Assembly (NCBI GenBank): GCA_013368445.1
Contig: JAACJO010000031.1
Location: 124,001 to 188,000, forward strand
Reading direction: 5' to 3'
Source: Leucocoprinus leucothites
Taxonomy: Eukaryota; Basidiomycota; Agaricomycetes; Agaricales; Agaricaceae
Length of the DNA stretch: 64,000 nucleotides
A model generated the notes under the pieces. That model did not search any database. It had not been told where the DNA came from and saw nothing but the letters and a program-made list of their open reading frames with translations. The translations under genes were made by a program, and so were the position numbers. Shown here in pieces: positions 1 through 12,140 of the stretch. Numbering within the stretch: the stretch's first letter is position 1; each line of letters starts with the position of its first letter.

Positions 1-319
1 CCAGTTCCCTGGTCCGCCCATCGCCTCGTTCGTCTCTGGTGGTTCTTCCGGGGATTCCTCTGATGGTGATTCCGGTTCTGGCGCTTCCGGTACTGCTACT
101 GCTGGTGGTTCGAGACCTACGTCTTCGAGCGATGACTCTGGTAGCGGTGGTTCTTCACCGTCAAAGTGCAAGCTGAAGAAGGGAAAGGGTGGTGATGATG
201 ATGGTGCCAATAGCAGGAGATCGTTGAACGTCAAGTACTATCCTCGTCATGTCAGCCGTGTTATGCGGGACCTTGCCTTTGGCAATGCTCACTCTCACAC
301 CCGTGCGCATTCCCACTAA
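1..319 (+). CDS. 3' end of a Ser/Gly/Asp-rich protein of unknown function (partial)
   Basis: An open frame runs from the window edge (frame 2) to a TAA at 317-319, giving about 105 residues. It is a low-complexity Ser/Gly/Thr/Asp segment followed by a Lys-rich patch (KLKKGKGG), then a basic tail with histidines ending TRAHSH. Composition and third-base GC are gene-like. The Ser/Gly linker would suit the C-terminal tail of a secreted or wall protein, but no domain is visible in this fragment. The start and most of the gene lie outside the window. I do not recognise the family. Confidence 0.6.
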   Translation, partial: QFPGPPIASFVSGGSSGDSSDGDSGSGASGTATAGGSRPTSSSDDSGSGGSSPSKCKLKKGKGGDDDGANSRRSLNVKYYPRHVSRVMRDLAFGNAHSHTRAHSH

Positions 320-1464
320 AGGGTTGTTTTCTTTATTTCCCTTGGTTCTGCTGCGCAGAGAGGGTTGTGCTGTGCTTCATATCTAATGTCTTCGTTCATC
401 TGTTTACGACGCTGTGACGAAGGATTTACGACGACGGATATTATAGTGTGTATATTATAGTCTGGAAGACGCGAGCGTCCTCTCCATTTTCCTCTTCTCC
501 CATCTCTCTTATTTTATTCTCTGCTTCATCTACACCCTTGCTTTGCTTTGTCCCTGTACATTTGACACTGGTGGTCGATGTTGATGGTTGATTTGGTGTA
601 GCTTGGGTCTTTATAGATATGTTATACTATTAGGGAGATTGGAGTAGTATTTGTATTGGTAATGTTTACAAACTATTATGGAGGAAATGGAATTATATGG
701 TTTTTGTATTGGAAAAAGGGTTGTTTGTTGAGTCTGCTGGGGTTGACAAAACGCAATATGTGGATAGTGTGTCCGCGTTGTTTTGTTTGAAATATTGTGA
801 TTTGAAGTTATAGAACATTGTACCCTCGTTAGAAATTGTGTTACCATATAAGATAGTGGATATTGACGTATCTTATAGTAAATGAGGTGTGCAATAGATT
901 CGACTTGAGGGTTATTCGAGTTTAGATTATCTGATAGAGTATGCAACAATATTTTAGCTGCTTGACGAGGTCTTAGCATGCTAGTATTGCAACAATCTAA
1001 AGCTGGAAATCGCCACAAATGCTTGCTAGGAAATATCGAAGAACGCCCCTAGCTATTACCAACGACTACTGGCGACTCGAATGCAGACAAAGGGGGCTCT
1101 CGTATGGTTGTTAGGCGCATTTTGTACAAAATATTGGACGCATCGCGCGGAGTCGCGCCGATGGGTCGTTTGAATTCCCCTCAGTAACACCCGAATTACT
1201 CCTGCATTCCGGCCGTTGGCAAACCAGGCATGGGCGCTGGGCGGTGGTGTGGCGGTGGTCACGGTCATCCTGAAACGGAAGTGGCTGTGTCCATCACCCA
1301 ATCAGGGTCCATGCCATGGAGAACGTTCCAACCTATTTTAACCTCCAAACAACGACCGCTCCTCTCATTGCCAGCCTCTGCTCCAACTACTTTCGTTTAC
1401 TTGTCCAACGTTCTCTCGCTCTTGCTTTAATCTCTTATCTTACTCTCACTAGTCGACTTCAACC
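320..1464. other. intergenic region
   Basis: This holds the 3' flank of the partial gene, an AT-rich stretch at about 600-1000, and the pyrimidine-rich upstream region of GNA1 (about 1340-1460). The open frames on either strand are short and of biased composition. I see no convincing gene. Confidence 0.5.
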
Positions 1465-2222
1465 ATGACCTCTGTACCTGTTTCTTCCCCCACCCAGGAA
1501 TACCCCAACTGGACTCCTGACCATTCACTCGATTTGTTGTTCCACCCCGACACCATCCCCGTCCAAGTGAGGCGGGAGCTTCATCAGGACTTGCATGTAC
1601 GTTTATCATTTTCTTTGAAAATCTACAGAAACTCATGGAGTGGGACAATAGGTTCGCCCCCTCGCCCGAACGGACTACAACCGCTCGCACCTTTCGGTCC
1701 TCTCGGTCTTAACAGTGGTTACCGACCCAGGTCTCGCCGCCTACCAAGCGCGGTTTGACCTTCTCCGTGCTGCTCCCCGGACAAATTACACCCTTGTCAT
1801 TGTTGACAAACCCACAGACCAAATTGTCGCTGTTGGTAGTGTCTTCATTGAGCACAAGTTCTTGAGGGGCTTGGGTAGTGTTGGACATATTGAAGATATC
1901 GCTGTTAACCCTAAGGTTCAGGGGAAGAAGCTTGGTTTGCGGGTCATTCAAGCTTTGACGGGGATTAGTGAACGTGAGGGGTGTTACAAGACTATCTTGA
2001 ACTGCAGTGATAAGAATATTCGTGAGTGGTTATTTCTCTCTGTTTCCGTATTGCGTGTGGCTGACATGAGCTTTTGTAGCTTTCTATGAGAAGTGTGGCT
2101 ACGTGAAGAAGGAGAACGAGATGGTGAGCGAATGTGTTCCCGCCGCACTGACACCATGTCGCTGACGACCTAACCCTGATTAGGCCAAGTACAACGAGCG
2201 TCCTGGGACCCCTAAACTCTAG
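1465..2222 (+). CDS. GNA1: glucosamine 6-phosphate N-acetyltransferase
   Basis: Model: exons 1465-1596, 1652-2021, 2080-2123, 2184-2222; introns of 55, 58 and 60 nt, all GT-AG; 194 aa. The enzyme acetylates glucosamine-6-phosphate with acetyl-CoA in the cytosolic hexosamine pathway, feeding UDP-GlcNAc for chitin and N-glycans. The protein is a single GNAT fold. Visible family marks are VRPLARTDYNRSHLSVLSVL near the N-terminus, GHIEDIAVNPKVQGKKLG (the acetyl-CoA pyrophosphate loop), then LNCSDKNIPFYEKCGY. Length and order match fungal Gna1. The ATG at 1465 is the only in-frame start after the CT-rich leader and gives a natural N-terminal extension (YPNWTPDHSLDLLFHP). Phases are consistent throughout. 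No defects seen. Confidence 0.93.
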
Positions 2223-4084
2223 TCCTCGGACCTTATTCTCTGTGTTTGGTATCTTCTTCTGGTTTTGCACTTTTTCTTCCGACGCGTAGATTTGGGTTCT
2301 TGCGATAGGATAATTATCGGTTTCTGGTCGACGGACTATGACCACTTTCCACATAATACCGAGGTACTTCATCGATTCAAGTTTTTGTATATAGATGGTT
2401 TCATGGACTTCATTTTAAATATATCCGCGCATTTGATACGACTGATTGTTCTGCGTAAACTTCTGGCGAATCATGGTTGGCGGTGTTGTCGAAGGCACGT
2501 GCGAGGAGGCTTACTAGGAATGGTGTTGATGACTCGGAGTGTTGGGAAGCTTGCTCACCAACTCCCATCTGAACCACTTGGACAACCCGGATTGGCTTAA
2601 CTGTCCATCCTATCGACAGCTTTCACTGAGTATTCTCTTGAATTCTACTGGTCCTTGTTCAACATTACGCACCCCTGTCTTTACACACCTAGCCTACTCT
2701 ATCGGATCTGCGAGGAGCTCTAGCCCCGGCTAGTGACTGGCAGAGGATCGGAAAGCCTTCCGTGCCCTTGCGTGCACCCGTCGCACATTAAGTATGCCAG
2801 CTCTTGACTACCTGTGGTGTGAAATATGGGACAGAGTTTCTCATCAAGTGCAGTATGGCTACGCATCTCGAGTAAAGAGGCTCCGAGGTTCTACTGGCTA
2901 GAGCATCCCTTTACATAACGGCTGTTTGAAGATGTCCTATGGAGCCTTGCGACCTAGCGGTCCGTCGATCAGTTCATCTGGTTCAGCTCCAGCGACTTTC
3001 GACAAGTATGCAGTGCGCACCCTGAGTGTGGTCTCTATGGCGAGTCCCCGGTCGCTGGGTTGACAATGAGAAAGTCACAGAGTCAGAAATCTTTGTTAGC
3101 AAATCCTACTCGCCTCGGATCTCCTCCCCCGCCTCTTAAGACTGCGATGGAGCACAGGAAGTGATCATGAACTGTTTTCTTTCATCGACTTTAGTTGCGA
3201 TCGGCGCTATCCTGATCAACTACACCGCTTGAGCTTCATCCCAATTACAGTTTATCGAAATAAACTAGCCTCGAATCTTTCCTTTCGACAGCCTCTCTTT
3301 CATCCTTCCAATGTCTAATCTGGCTTTGCTCGCGATAACCCAAGATGAGCCGCTAGAGATGCCTGTGGTCTCGCCCTTCACTCCGAGCGTACTTTTTCCA
3401 GTACTACGTTTTTGTCCGCCCGACACCCAGAGACTGCGAGTCGTTCGTGTTGGGCTTCATAAAACTTTCGAGGGATACCAAGTTGACAAAGCCGGCTTGT
3501 CACTTCATAGCACGGATTTGGCGGTCGACTAGTATCACGCCGATGAGAGCCTCACGAATCTCTCTATATCTGTTACATTCATGCCAATTGGTCCGGCTAG
3601 CGTCCCAGTCCCTTTTCATCAGAACTCACTCGTTTCATCTGTTTCCCTTAACTACCATAATCTCCAAGACGCAGATGCTTCAAAAACATTGGCATAACCA
3701 GATTTTCGCAGTTTACTTATTAAATTACATTCGGTTCTGCCAAGTCACCCCCTCGGATCCCTTTGTTATCTCTCACCTCCTTAGCCAAGAGGTTGTGGAG
3801 ATGAAAACATGCAGAGGAGTTTAAGTGTTTAAAGCTGCGAGACAATGCACTGACTACGTTGAGTCAGAGCATGGGACTAGTCCGACATGGATAATTGCAA
3901 TTTTGATCACAAGGGGGATTTAGACTCAGATGATAACGATACAGAGTGAAATAGACAACTGTTGAATTTTCCAGGCCAGTAACGAAGTAAAGCAAGTACA
4001 CAGGTGGTCGAGGTTAAAGTCAGGGATTAGGCCCCTAATTCGACGCTCTATAAAGGCCCAACCACCCATGATTGGGGTGACGAT
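2223..4084. other. intergenic region without recognisable gene
   Basis: Downstream of GNA1 there are only short open frames (for example near 3311-3532 and 3447-3824) with no family resemblance and no splice continuity I could build on. I see no clear repeat or mobile element. Confidence 0.45.
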
Positions 4085-4475
4085 CTAAATCCCAGGATGA
4101 TCCTTACGAAATTTATCAAGATACCGCCATTGAAAATCCGGAATCTCCAGACTCTTAACTTTGAATTTAGCAAGTTCCTCAAATCGGATTTTCACTTGGG
4201 CTATATATGCTTCGGCATAAGCCTTCAGGGAAAGTAGAGCCCCTCGGATCGGAATGGAGACACAGGAGTGCACATACCTTGCGGCGAATATGTAGTAAAC
4301 CATGCCAAACTCGTTTTATGTGCTTATCATCCTCCTTACTCATATCGGGATGATCAGCTTTATAAGCGTGCAAGAAGTTGAAAGAATATGAACATTCAAG
4401 GATAAGACATAGGGATTGAAACTTTTGACCGTAGCCATGCTTGGTAGGGTCATTCAAGCTGTCTGTCAAAACCAT
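4085..4475 (-). CDS. small charged orphan protein
   Basis: Model: exons 4278-4475 and 4085-4222, separated by a 55-nt intron with GTATGT donor and AG acceptor; 111 aa. The N-terminal part is polar with a His/Lys-rich middle (KEDDKHIKRVWHG). The second exon reads as an amphipathic helix (AYAEAYIAQVKIRFEELAKF) followed by FQWRYLDKFRKDHPG. I do not recognise it. It starts only 23 nt after the stop of the neighbouring orphan frame on the same strand, so the two may be parts of one gene whose linking intron I could not place. Coding character of the last exon is better than that of the first. Confidence 0.35.
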
Positions 4476-4498
4476 AAGGTCTGATTTCCTCTTTTTTT

Positions 4499-5137
4499 CT
4501 AGGATAATACTCTCTCGACATTAATCGTGTGAAGGATTGGTGTGTCTTCGGTTTTAAGCCATTTCTTTCTCTCCTTCAGGGCTCTGTCTTCTGCATCGTG
4601 CATCATTGCAAATTAAGGCTGAGGATATCATGTTAGAAACCAGGACACAGGTGAAACTTGTAATGATCGCACCTCTTTTTCCCTCCTGCTCATAGTCTTC
4701 CATTGGTTCATATAAGCACTTACCAGTTTCGGGTTTGAGTATTGTACTACGAAACATTACATCAAGAACTTTGTTCTCTGAGGGTTTCAGGACCCAGGCG
4801 TACGGTCTTGGGGTTTGCGGTCTCGAGGCGTTGGGATGCGGTTTCGTGAATTTGGGATGTCGTTTCACAGGATTAGTTGATGAATAACCGACGAAGGTCA
4901 ACACCTCGCCCTTCTGGTTAAAATTCTACGAGGGAACATAGGATTAAACCATTTTATATTATTTGCTTCCAGCGCAGCCTTTGGTTCCTCTTCCTTGAAC
5001 TTCTCGAGTAACTCATAGATGGCTGCGTTGGTCTGGTGCCGTGGGTAAAGGGAACGCTGATGAGAGGCACCTGAGAGGATACTTGGTATTGAGATCCGAC
5101 GAGAGGCTGTGTGAGTAAGGTTGAACCATATATTCAT
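4499..5137 (-). CDS. orphan protein with mitochondrial-type N-terminus
   Basis: Model: exons 4967-5137, 4673-4925, 4590-4499; 171 aa with consistent phases. The first intron (41 nt) would need a GC-AG donor (GAA|GCAAAT); the second is GT-AG. The first 35 residues lack acidic residues and carry Arg and Ser (TASRRISIPSIL), which fits a mitochondrial presequence. Then come an acidic helix (YELLEKFKEEEPKAALE), a Pro/Lys/Arg-rich centre (KRHPKFTKPHPNASRPQTPR) and a charged C-terminal helix (EDRALKERKKWLKTED). I know no family with this layout, so no function is assigned. It could be a decaying gene, given the weak first donor, or the 5' part of a longer gene joined to the 4085-4475 frame. Confidence 0.4.
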
Positions 5138-7366
5138 TTGGCTACCCTAGACTAGAGTTCAACATGACGAGGGAGTAAGGGGAAAAGTAAGAGACGACGG
5201 AAGGGAAGAACCCGCGATCTCTGTGATCACGATGAATGATGAATTGATGGCTGTACTATAGTGTTCCTAAAATAGAAGCTAACCAGCTCCAGGCGATAGC
5301 ACCTGCCAGCAGGCGGATAGCAATCGTTAGACTCAGGCACTTTTTAAAGATGTCAGCCGTGGACGGACAAATTTGTAAACATGATGTGAGGCAAAGTCGG
5401 TACACGGGACATCTGACTCCCCTTTCTTTTACGGCGGATGCCCGTAGTAACCACCGAGTAAGCGCGACAAAGATGATATGGACAGCCATTTGGGCAAGCC
5501 GGGGCGAGTTTACAAGAACCTGGGTTCTTCATCAAAGTATTAACAGAGTACTGAATTCCTTGATGGAGCTTTGACCTTCTGTCTTTACAGAGCTCCGAGT
5601 TCGTCCTCCTATTATGCGAAAGTTACCAGCGATCGAAGTGTTGCCTGACGCTTTTCGCGAGGGATGCTCTTCGGGAACCCGTGTAGTGACCATTGACCTG
5701 GATGCTAGCAGCCCGAATTCATATGTCGATTGAGGCTTCCATCGAGTTGAAAATAAATGAACCGCTACTCACTCTTGCTAACTAGATTTGGGACAATTTC
5801 CTTTGCTGGAAGCAACAGAGCCCCGCGCTTTGGGGTCGCGATTATTCTGAACTGGTTGGCTCTGATCATGCGTATACTTATGGTGATATTGTGGAGGTTT
5901 GAGATGCCTTGGCCTTATCCGGGAAAGATGAGATCCCGAGGAAGAAATGTAACTCAAGACCAGATCTAGGGAATGCTTCGCGGAGTTTCTATAAGGAGAA
6001 TTGTCAAGCGTCCCTGGCTAAGGTGAATAAATACTAACCCCTCTTGATGAAAGGTCTCGCATGTCCGACGCAGTTCCGAACGTTATAGGTTTGGGGAGAT
6101 CGAGACTCAGTAGAGATTAACCCTAATCATACGCTGTAGTGCTAATCCGTCGATTGGATGCCCCATGCACCGAAAGGAGTGAGTCTTATCTGCGTATCAA
6201 TGTCTGTGTGAAGGAGCACAGTTTCATCTGCAGCATTAATCATTGAACGGGCATGCCGGGAAACTTTATGGCGTCTCTTCGAAGAGGGGTATAGTCTCTT
6301 AAGGAATCATACTTCCATTTTAGATGCTCAAGGCTGCCGGTGTGGGCTACGTGTGAATAGGAAATCCATCATGATAGTAACAATGATGAGTGGGGCAGGA
6401 TTAGCTACCCTTCTGCGAATTAGTATATCAGCACCCACTTTAAACTTTAAAACCATGACTGGGCGAAGCCCAGGAGTTCGGGCACATGGGCGACCTAAAG
6501 TTTCTTTGACTAATGATGTATTGTTCTGCTGGGTATATCGGTGCGTTGCATTTTTTCAGAGTTGCACGCGGCAATGGTGAGTTCCTGCAAGGCGATTGCA
6601 GGGCGCTGGATAGGTCTCATGATGAGTATTGGGGTAGATGAGTTATAATTGGAGTGGTTCGATGTTTGTGCCGTAACTCAAGTATTCAACATTGTCTGCG
6701 CCTCAGACCTACCGGGGTACAACGTGAATAAAACTCGGTAATATTTGAGAAGAGAATGCTATTTCGTCAGAAGGCGGGTAGTCATTCGGAGGAGCAAATG
6801 TATCATTGGACAACTCCAAAATAGCGGTTTTGATTATTGGTGGTTACTTAATCCAGGGTCTAATCAGGGCACGTGGGAACTACAGCAGGGAAAGTCAGTC
6901 TCATATTTACGAGTTTAATTGGACACTTTTACTTTCCGCTCCTCCATGGTCTCCAACTGCATGTCTAGCTCATGCACAGTTACACTCTGAGCAACTGGGA
7001 TGGCAGCCAATCCCAGAAACAAACATCAACGGTGGAAACTGAGAAACTCAACGACAAACGGCCGAACACGCTATCTCATCACCGCGACGGGTCGATATTC
7101 CCATACACGCAAAGTTCTGAGCGTGTCAGCAATGGAGAGCGCGCAATCGACGCGACCAATAGTACTGTATCTGTCGAAATCCAGGCCAGGACACAGGTAG
7201 AAGGCGTAAGGAACCGGGGAACGACTTTGGTGCCTTTAGACGCGTTTATGATTCGCTTTGAAGCTGATTCTTGGTACTTAAGGTAAACGGGCATAGAATA
7301 CCTCGCGAAACCTCGATCAGAAGAATTGAACCAAGCAACCAATACTCGAGTGATCTGGATACCCTC
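5138..7366. other. intergenic region, possible 5' extension of the zf-4CXXC gene
   Basis: From 5138 to about 6970 I see no gene. The frame from ATG 6972 to 7286 (Thr/Ser/Arg-rich) could splice in phase through a 38-nt intron (donor after TTAAG near 7283, acceptor at about 7320) into the first exon of the downstream gene. This would lengthen its N-terminus by about 120 residues. The intron is shorter than others here, so the extension is left out of the model. Confidence 0.35.
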
Positions 7367-10300
7367 ATGTTAGGAGTAGCTCAAACTCCATCATCCAACG
7401 CAAATGTAACTCGCTTCCCAGTACTAGCGAATAGTCATGTCCAGGATCAGGTGGAAGTAAGATATTACCTATTTTGTTTTCCACTCACCCGGGCCACTAA
7501 ACATCACCTTTTAGTCAAAATCAGCTCGTTCGCATTTAGATCCAGCAGGGGCTATTTCGGGTCATGCCACACGGATCAGTACTTCTTCATCCTCAGAGAA
7601 GGTTTTGGTCGTTCCACGTGAAACCCAAACCTCCTCGGTTTATTCAAAAACAACATTCACTCAAAATCATCTGGATTTTAATCGGCCTGCTTCGCAAGCG
7701 CAACATCTTACAGAACCGCCCAAAAAACCCATTTTCTCTCACCCCGAGAACCTAGCGCAAACCTTCAACCGAGCATTCTCTTCCCAGTCTCTTGCACCAC
7801 AACCACCTATTTCTTTCATTCAAGATGTGCATCCTGAGGGGAAGAACGTTAGTAAATCAGTCGAGCAGCTTCATCTTTTATTTAATACACAGTACAGACT
7901 CCTGCAGCCACATCCTCATTACAGTCTCTCCCTGATCCTTTAGTCTCCACTCCAATCTCGTATATAGATCCCGGGTCCGATTATACAAGCGCTGATGCAG
8001 ACGGCGAAAGTATCGACGACCTTGACATCGAAGTACGCACACATCTGTTCCAATAGTATAATACTTCTTGCTAACGAGCTACGTGTAGACCCTCGAGCCA
8101 TCTCCGTTCGCCAATCAGACACAAATAATAACCGCTTCGCCTTCGGCGAATCTCATTTCATCCTCCCAGAACACCCTTGGGCATGCAGACGATAATTCCA
8201 AGTCTGTCTATGATCTCTTCACTCCTCCACCCACACGCTCCCCATCTCAGATTTCTCATCCTCCAAATCATCAAAACCCAACTAAAGTGAAGCTATTCCA
8301 GAAGGTCTGGGTAGAGATACCTCCTTTACCACCTGGAAAGAGCAAAGCAGATTATCGGCCTTGGGAGGGCCCGAATCGTATTCATACAACGAAGAAGCGT
8401 AGACGCCATAAACCCGAGGACGATGATACAGATTATGAGGTTGCTGAGCAACAGAGACGCCGCCGAGAGCGGGAGAGGGAACAGCGACAAAGGGAAGAGA
8501 GAAAAAAATACCTGATGACCCAGTCTCATCCCACTCCGAGCACATCAAAGTCGACCTCGACGGCATATACGGCATATCAACAAGAGAAATACCTTAAGAA
8601 GTCCGTTCTATCTAACTTGTCTATGCGCCATCCGAAGGTTAAATCCCCAAAGGATGTGCCGTCCATCGAGGGAATCACACCTGGAAAGGGGGATTTGGCG
8701 TCTACTTCGGCTTCACGCCAACCCACCCCGGCGCCTTTCACTCCCTCAAGCCGCTCCCACCAGAGGATCAAATCCTCTACTGGCATATCCTTGAAATCAC
8801 GATTAGAGTCGCCAACGGAGCTTAGAGTTGATGATTCCCATCCCACTGCATCGTTGAACACCTCGCATGTCCAGGAACTTCCGGTTCAAGATGTCGAGCA
8901 TACTTGTGCCGCTGCTGTCTACTTCAATACTCGGTTCGCGCAAAGTGCGTTGGGCACGAGGCCAGCTGAATGGACGCGTCTGGGAACGACGGCTGAGACT
9001 GATTGTGTGAGACCACCCCGGTTCTTTTGGGATTCAGACGAGGCCAGCGAGGATGAATGGAAGGAAGGGGCGGAAGGGGAGAGAGGTAACAGTGCTGGAG
9101 GGGCACTGCGATGGAAAGGATGCACCTTTTCTATTGACGAGTCATCGTCATTACCTTCGATATCGAAGGGGGAAGGAAAAAGAGCAAGCACATCAACGGG
9201 ATCTCCAGAAAGTGGGAAAAAACGAAGTTTCGCTCGCTTTACTTCTACGCGCTCCTCACTCTCTGTCGCTTCCCCACCTCCGACCAAGGTTCCCAAGGTA
9301 GCCCCAACGCGGCCGTATAAGTCTCAGAAGGCGGCGAGTTGGAAGGCACAGCGCGGAGTGGACAAGGGGGTTTCGACCGCCCATAGGGAACATCTCTCTG
9401 GACTGCCTGGTCTTGGCGTCACCGCAACCTCTACCTCAACGCTAGAGGAGAAGGCTGGGAGTCAATCCGTTCCGGCCGTCTTTCCCCAACAAGAGGCCCC
9501 GCATCATCTTTCCGAAAAGGCTCGAGGAAAACAGAAGGCTGTTGATCCTGCTCCTTTTGACACTCCTTCACAGACGCCTCCTACAGTGATACAGTCTCCA
9601 ATCTCCTCCATCACCCTACCACATTCCCCAACATCTGCCACAACTTCATTCCAGCCCATCAACCCGCATGATGCTTTTGAAAAGAACATTGGGGATTACG
9701 TAGTCGTTGATTTCTCTCCCGAGAACCGAGGCTATATTGGCGGAACTGGCTTTGCGAGTACAAGCAGATTTCCGATTACGCTATCGGGTCTTGAATCCCT
9801 TTCTTCAACAACGCCCAAATCACCAAGTAACAAAAATCCTTTTCGTTCACAATCTAACATGGAAGATATATTTCTTGTTTCCCATACTCTTGGGTCACCT
9901 GTATCATCGAATGTTCTTGATTTCGGAGCTGGACACTATTCATTGAATGATGTTTCTGGAACAACTTTCTTGGACGGAGAGAAGAGCGGCCAGCTGTCAA
10001 TTAACCCGGCATTCTTGGGCGGCGGTCCTGGGCGGAGCGATGATGTCTCCCAATTTGATACCATGGAGCTGGAATTCGAACAAGGTGAAGTGATGGGTGG
10101 GGAGGCGATTAGCATGGATCGAGGGCTTCGAGGCAGTTTGAGCACCAGCATCTCAGATGATGCTGTATCAGATTCGACAACTGGGTATCGGCCCATCGTT
10201 AGTTCCCCAATTGTTACCTCCTCGCGCCGTTCCTCCTCTCCGCGGTCAACAACACCATCGCTGGCACGGATGTCCCAGTCACGATCCGAATCAGTTTCCT

Positions 10301-11912
10301 TGCCGATCGTGGTGGACAGGCAGCTCAGTCCTGAGTTCCCTGAATATGAACCCGGTGGCCCACTGTCACAAGCTCATGTCTCCAATGCTCGATCTTCAAG
10401 GATACGCTCCTCGCCATTGTCCGAACCCAAGCCTAGCCGGGCTAAAAAGTTACGTACTAACCCTCTAGCCATTAATGAAGATGAGGACGATGAAGAAGAA
10501 ATGGAGGTTCAACGGGGGTTGGTTGAATGTGGCTCGAATTCAGATGACGATTTTGTTGTGTCATCATCATCTAAGCCGCCACCTCAAGCACACTCTCTCC
10601 GGAGAGCGCTAGCCGCTCCAAAGAGGAAGCCCGTAAAAGCGAAGTCTCTAGCTGTAGTTCCAGATGCCCCTAAATCATCAGCTCCTCGAACTAAACAAAC
10701 AGCTCCCCGACATAAGCAACAATGGCCCAGTGGGGACGAAGAGGCTTACTGTCACCAATGTCGGAGAAAAACGCGCTACCTGAAGATGGCTTGCCCATGC
10801 AACAAGAAGTATTGCAATCGTTGTATATTCCTTCGGTAGGTGATTCGAGAGCTTAATTTCCCAAGTTGATCTCTGACAGATTGTTTAGCTATCCAGAACG
10901 CGAGTTTTGTTTGGAGCTAGATGACTTCGATTGCCCCTGCTGCCGTGATGAGTGCAACTGTGACCACTGTACCCGAAAGCGTGGAGAGGACTACATCAGT
11001 TTTAGGGTGACGGTCGCCCAAGCGGGTAATACATTACCTCCCATTCCAATTGGTCCAGGCTCTCTGGCTGCAACTAGGACACCATCACCGAGCCCCGTGA
11101 TTGATTTGTCGCCGCTTCCTAGTAACGTTGAAGACATTGCCGGTCCTTTCACGTTTTGGGGAAGCATCTATGACCACGATGGAATAAAGTTTGCGGATGG
11201 TTTCGCTGGCCCGGGAGATAAAGTTGTCGTCGCCAACGTGGTCGAGGGTTACGCCAGACACCTTCAGGGACGAATTGGGCCTAACAACGTGGAGCATGTC
11301 GACGAGGACGAGGTTCCGATCTCGAGAACGTTTATTGGTGCATGTCAGCCTTCCTGGCGGCTAGGCAAATCCCCGATCATAAAGGAGCTAGGGAAACGGG
11401 GAAGGGCTCGGCGGATCCCAGACGACACAGAAAAACAGGATTCTGCTGGAACCCGTTGGTTCGTTGGCAAGGAGCGCCTGCTTTATTTGCCTGTGGTTGC
11501 ATATACGAGAAACCTGCAGCCATCTGACCCTTTTAATGATTTGTCGTCGCTGTCATCGCTATCATCGGATGACTCTGATGTCGAAGCTTGCCCCGAATCT
11601 GTTGTTCCTCCGGTGAGCGAGACCTCCCCTCCAAAAACCGAACGAAAACCTCGAACGCCATGTCCAGGATCCACATCAGACCCCGCCACCTCCTACCGCA
11701 CCAATACCAGCATCAACGCCACTGACACCATCAAGGACGTAGATGTCAGCTTTGATCCCGACACCATTGAGACAAAAGATACCGTCCGTGCTCTCACAAG
11801 GGCGCTAGAAGCCTGTGGAATGATTGTGAAGATTGGGGATACGTGTGTGACAGTTAATGATTGCCGGTTGGAGCTGATCGAGTTCAGCATCTATTCTCAT
11901 CATGCTACCTAA
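7367..11912 (+). CDS. zf-4CXXC_R1 domain nuclear protein, largely disordered
   Basis: Model: exons 7367-7456, 7515-7847, 7898-8032, 8089-10835, 10880-11912; introns 58, 50, 56 and 44 nt; 1445 aa. Most of the protein is Ser/Pro/Lys-rich and disordered, with an Arg/Glu helix (RRRRERERE) around 8455-8510. The one clear domain straddles the last intron: CHQCRRKTRYLKMACPC, then YCNRCI, then CPCCRDECNCDHC. That is the cysteine pattern of Pfam zf-4CXXC_R1 (CDCA7 / MAOA-repressor R1 family), whose animal members bind DNA and act in chromatin remodelling. A nuclear DNA- or chromatin-associated role is therefore inferred. A conserved-looking block follows (GPFTFWGSIYDHDGIKFADG). An acidic patch (EDEDDEEEMEV) precedes the finger. 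The start is uncertain: ATG 7367 is conservative and an upstream start at 6972 is possible. Confidence 0.85.
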
Positions 11913-12140
11913 TACAACACTAATCATCATGCATTCATTCTATAATTGGTTATCTTATATATCCTGCCTACTTCTTTCACTCAAGTTCAATGGGATATGG
12001 GGAGGTGAGTTGGAATCAGGCACTATCGAGTCATGCTTAAGTTCCGCTTGGTTGTATGAGATACTCCAATGTAATAAACAGGATTTGCTCCTAATAGCAA
12101 CATGCCGAAACATACGGATATTCTAAAATCAGTAGTCTGC

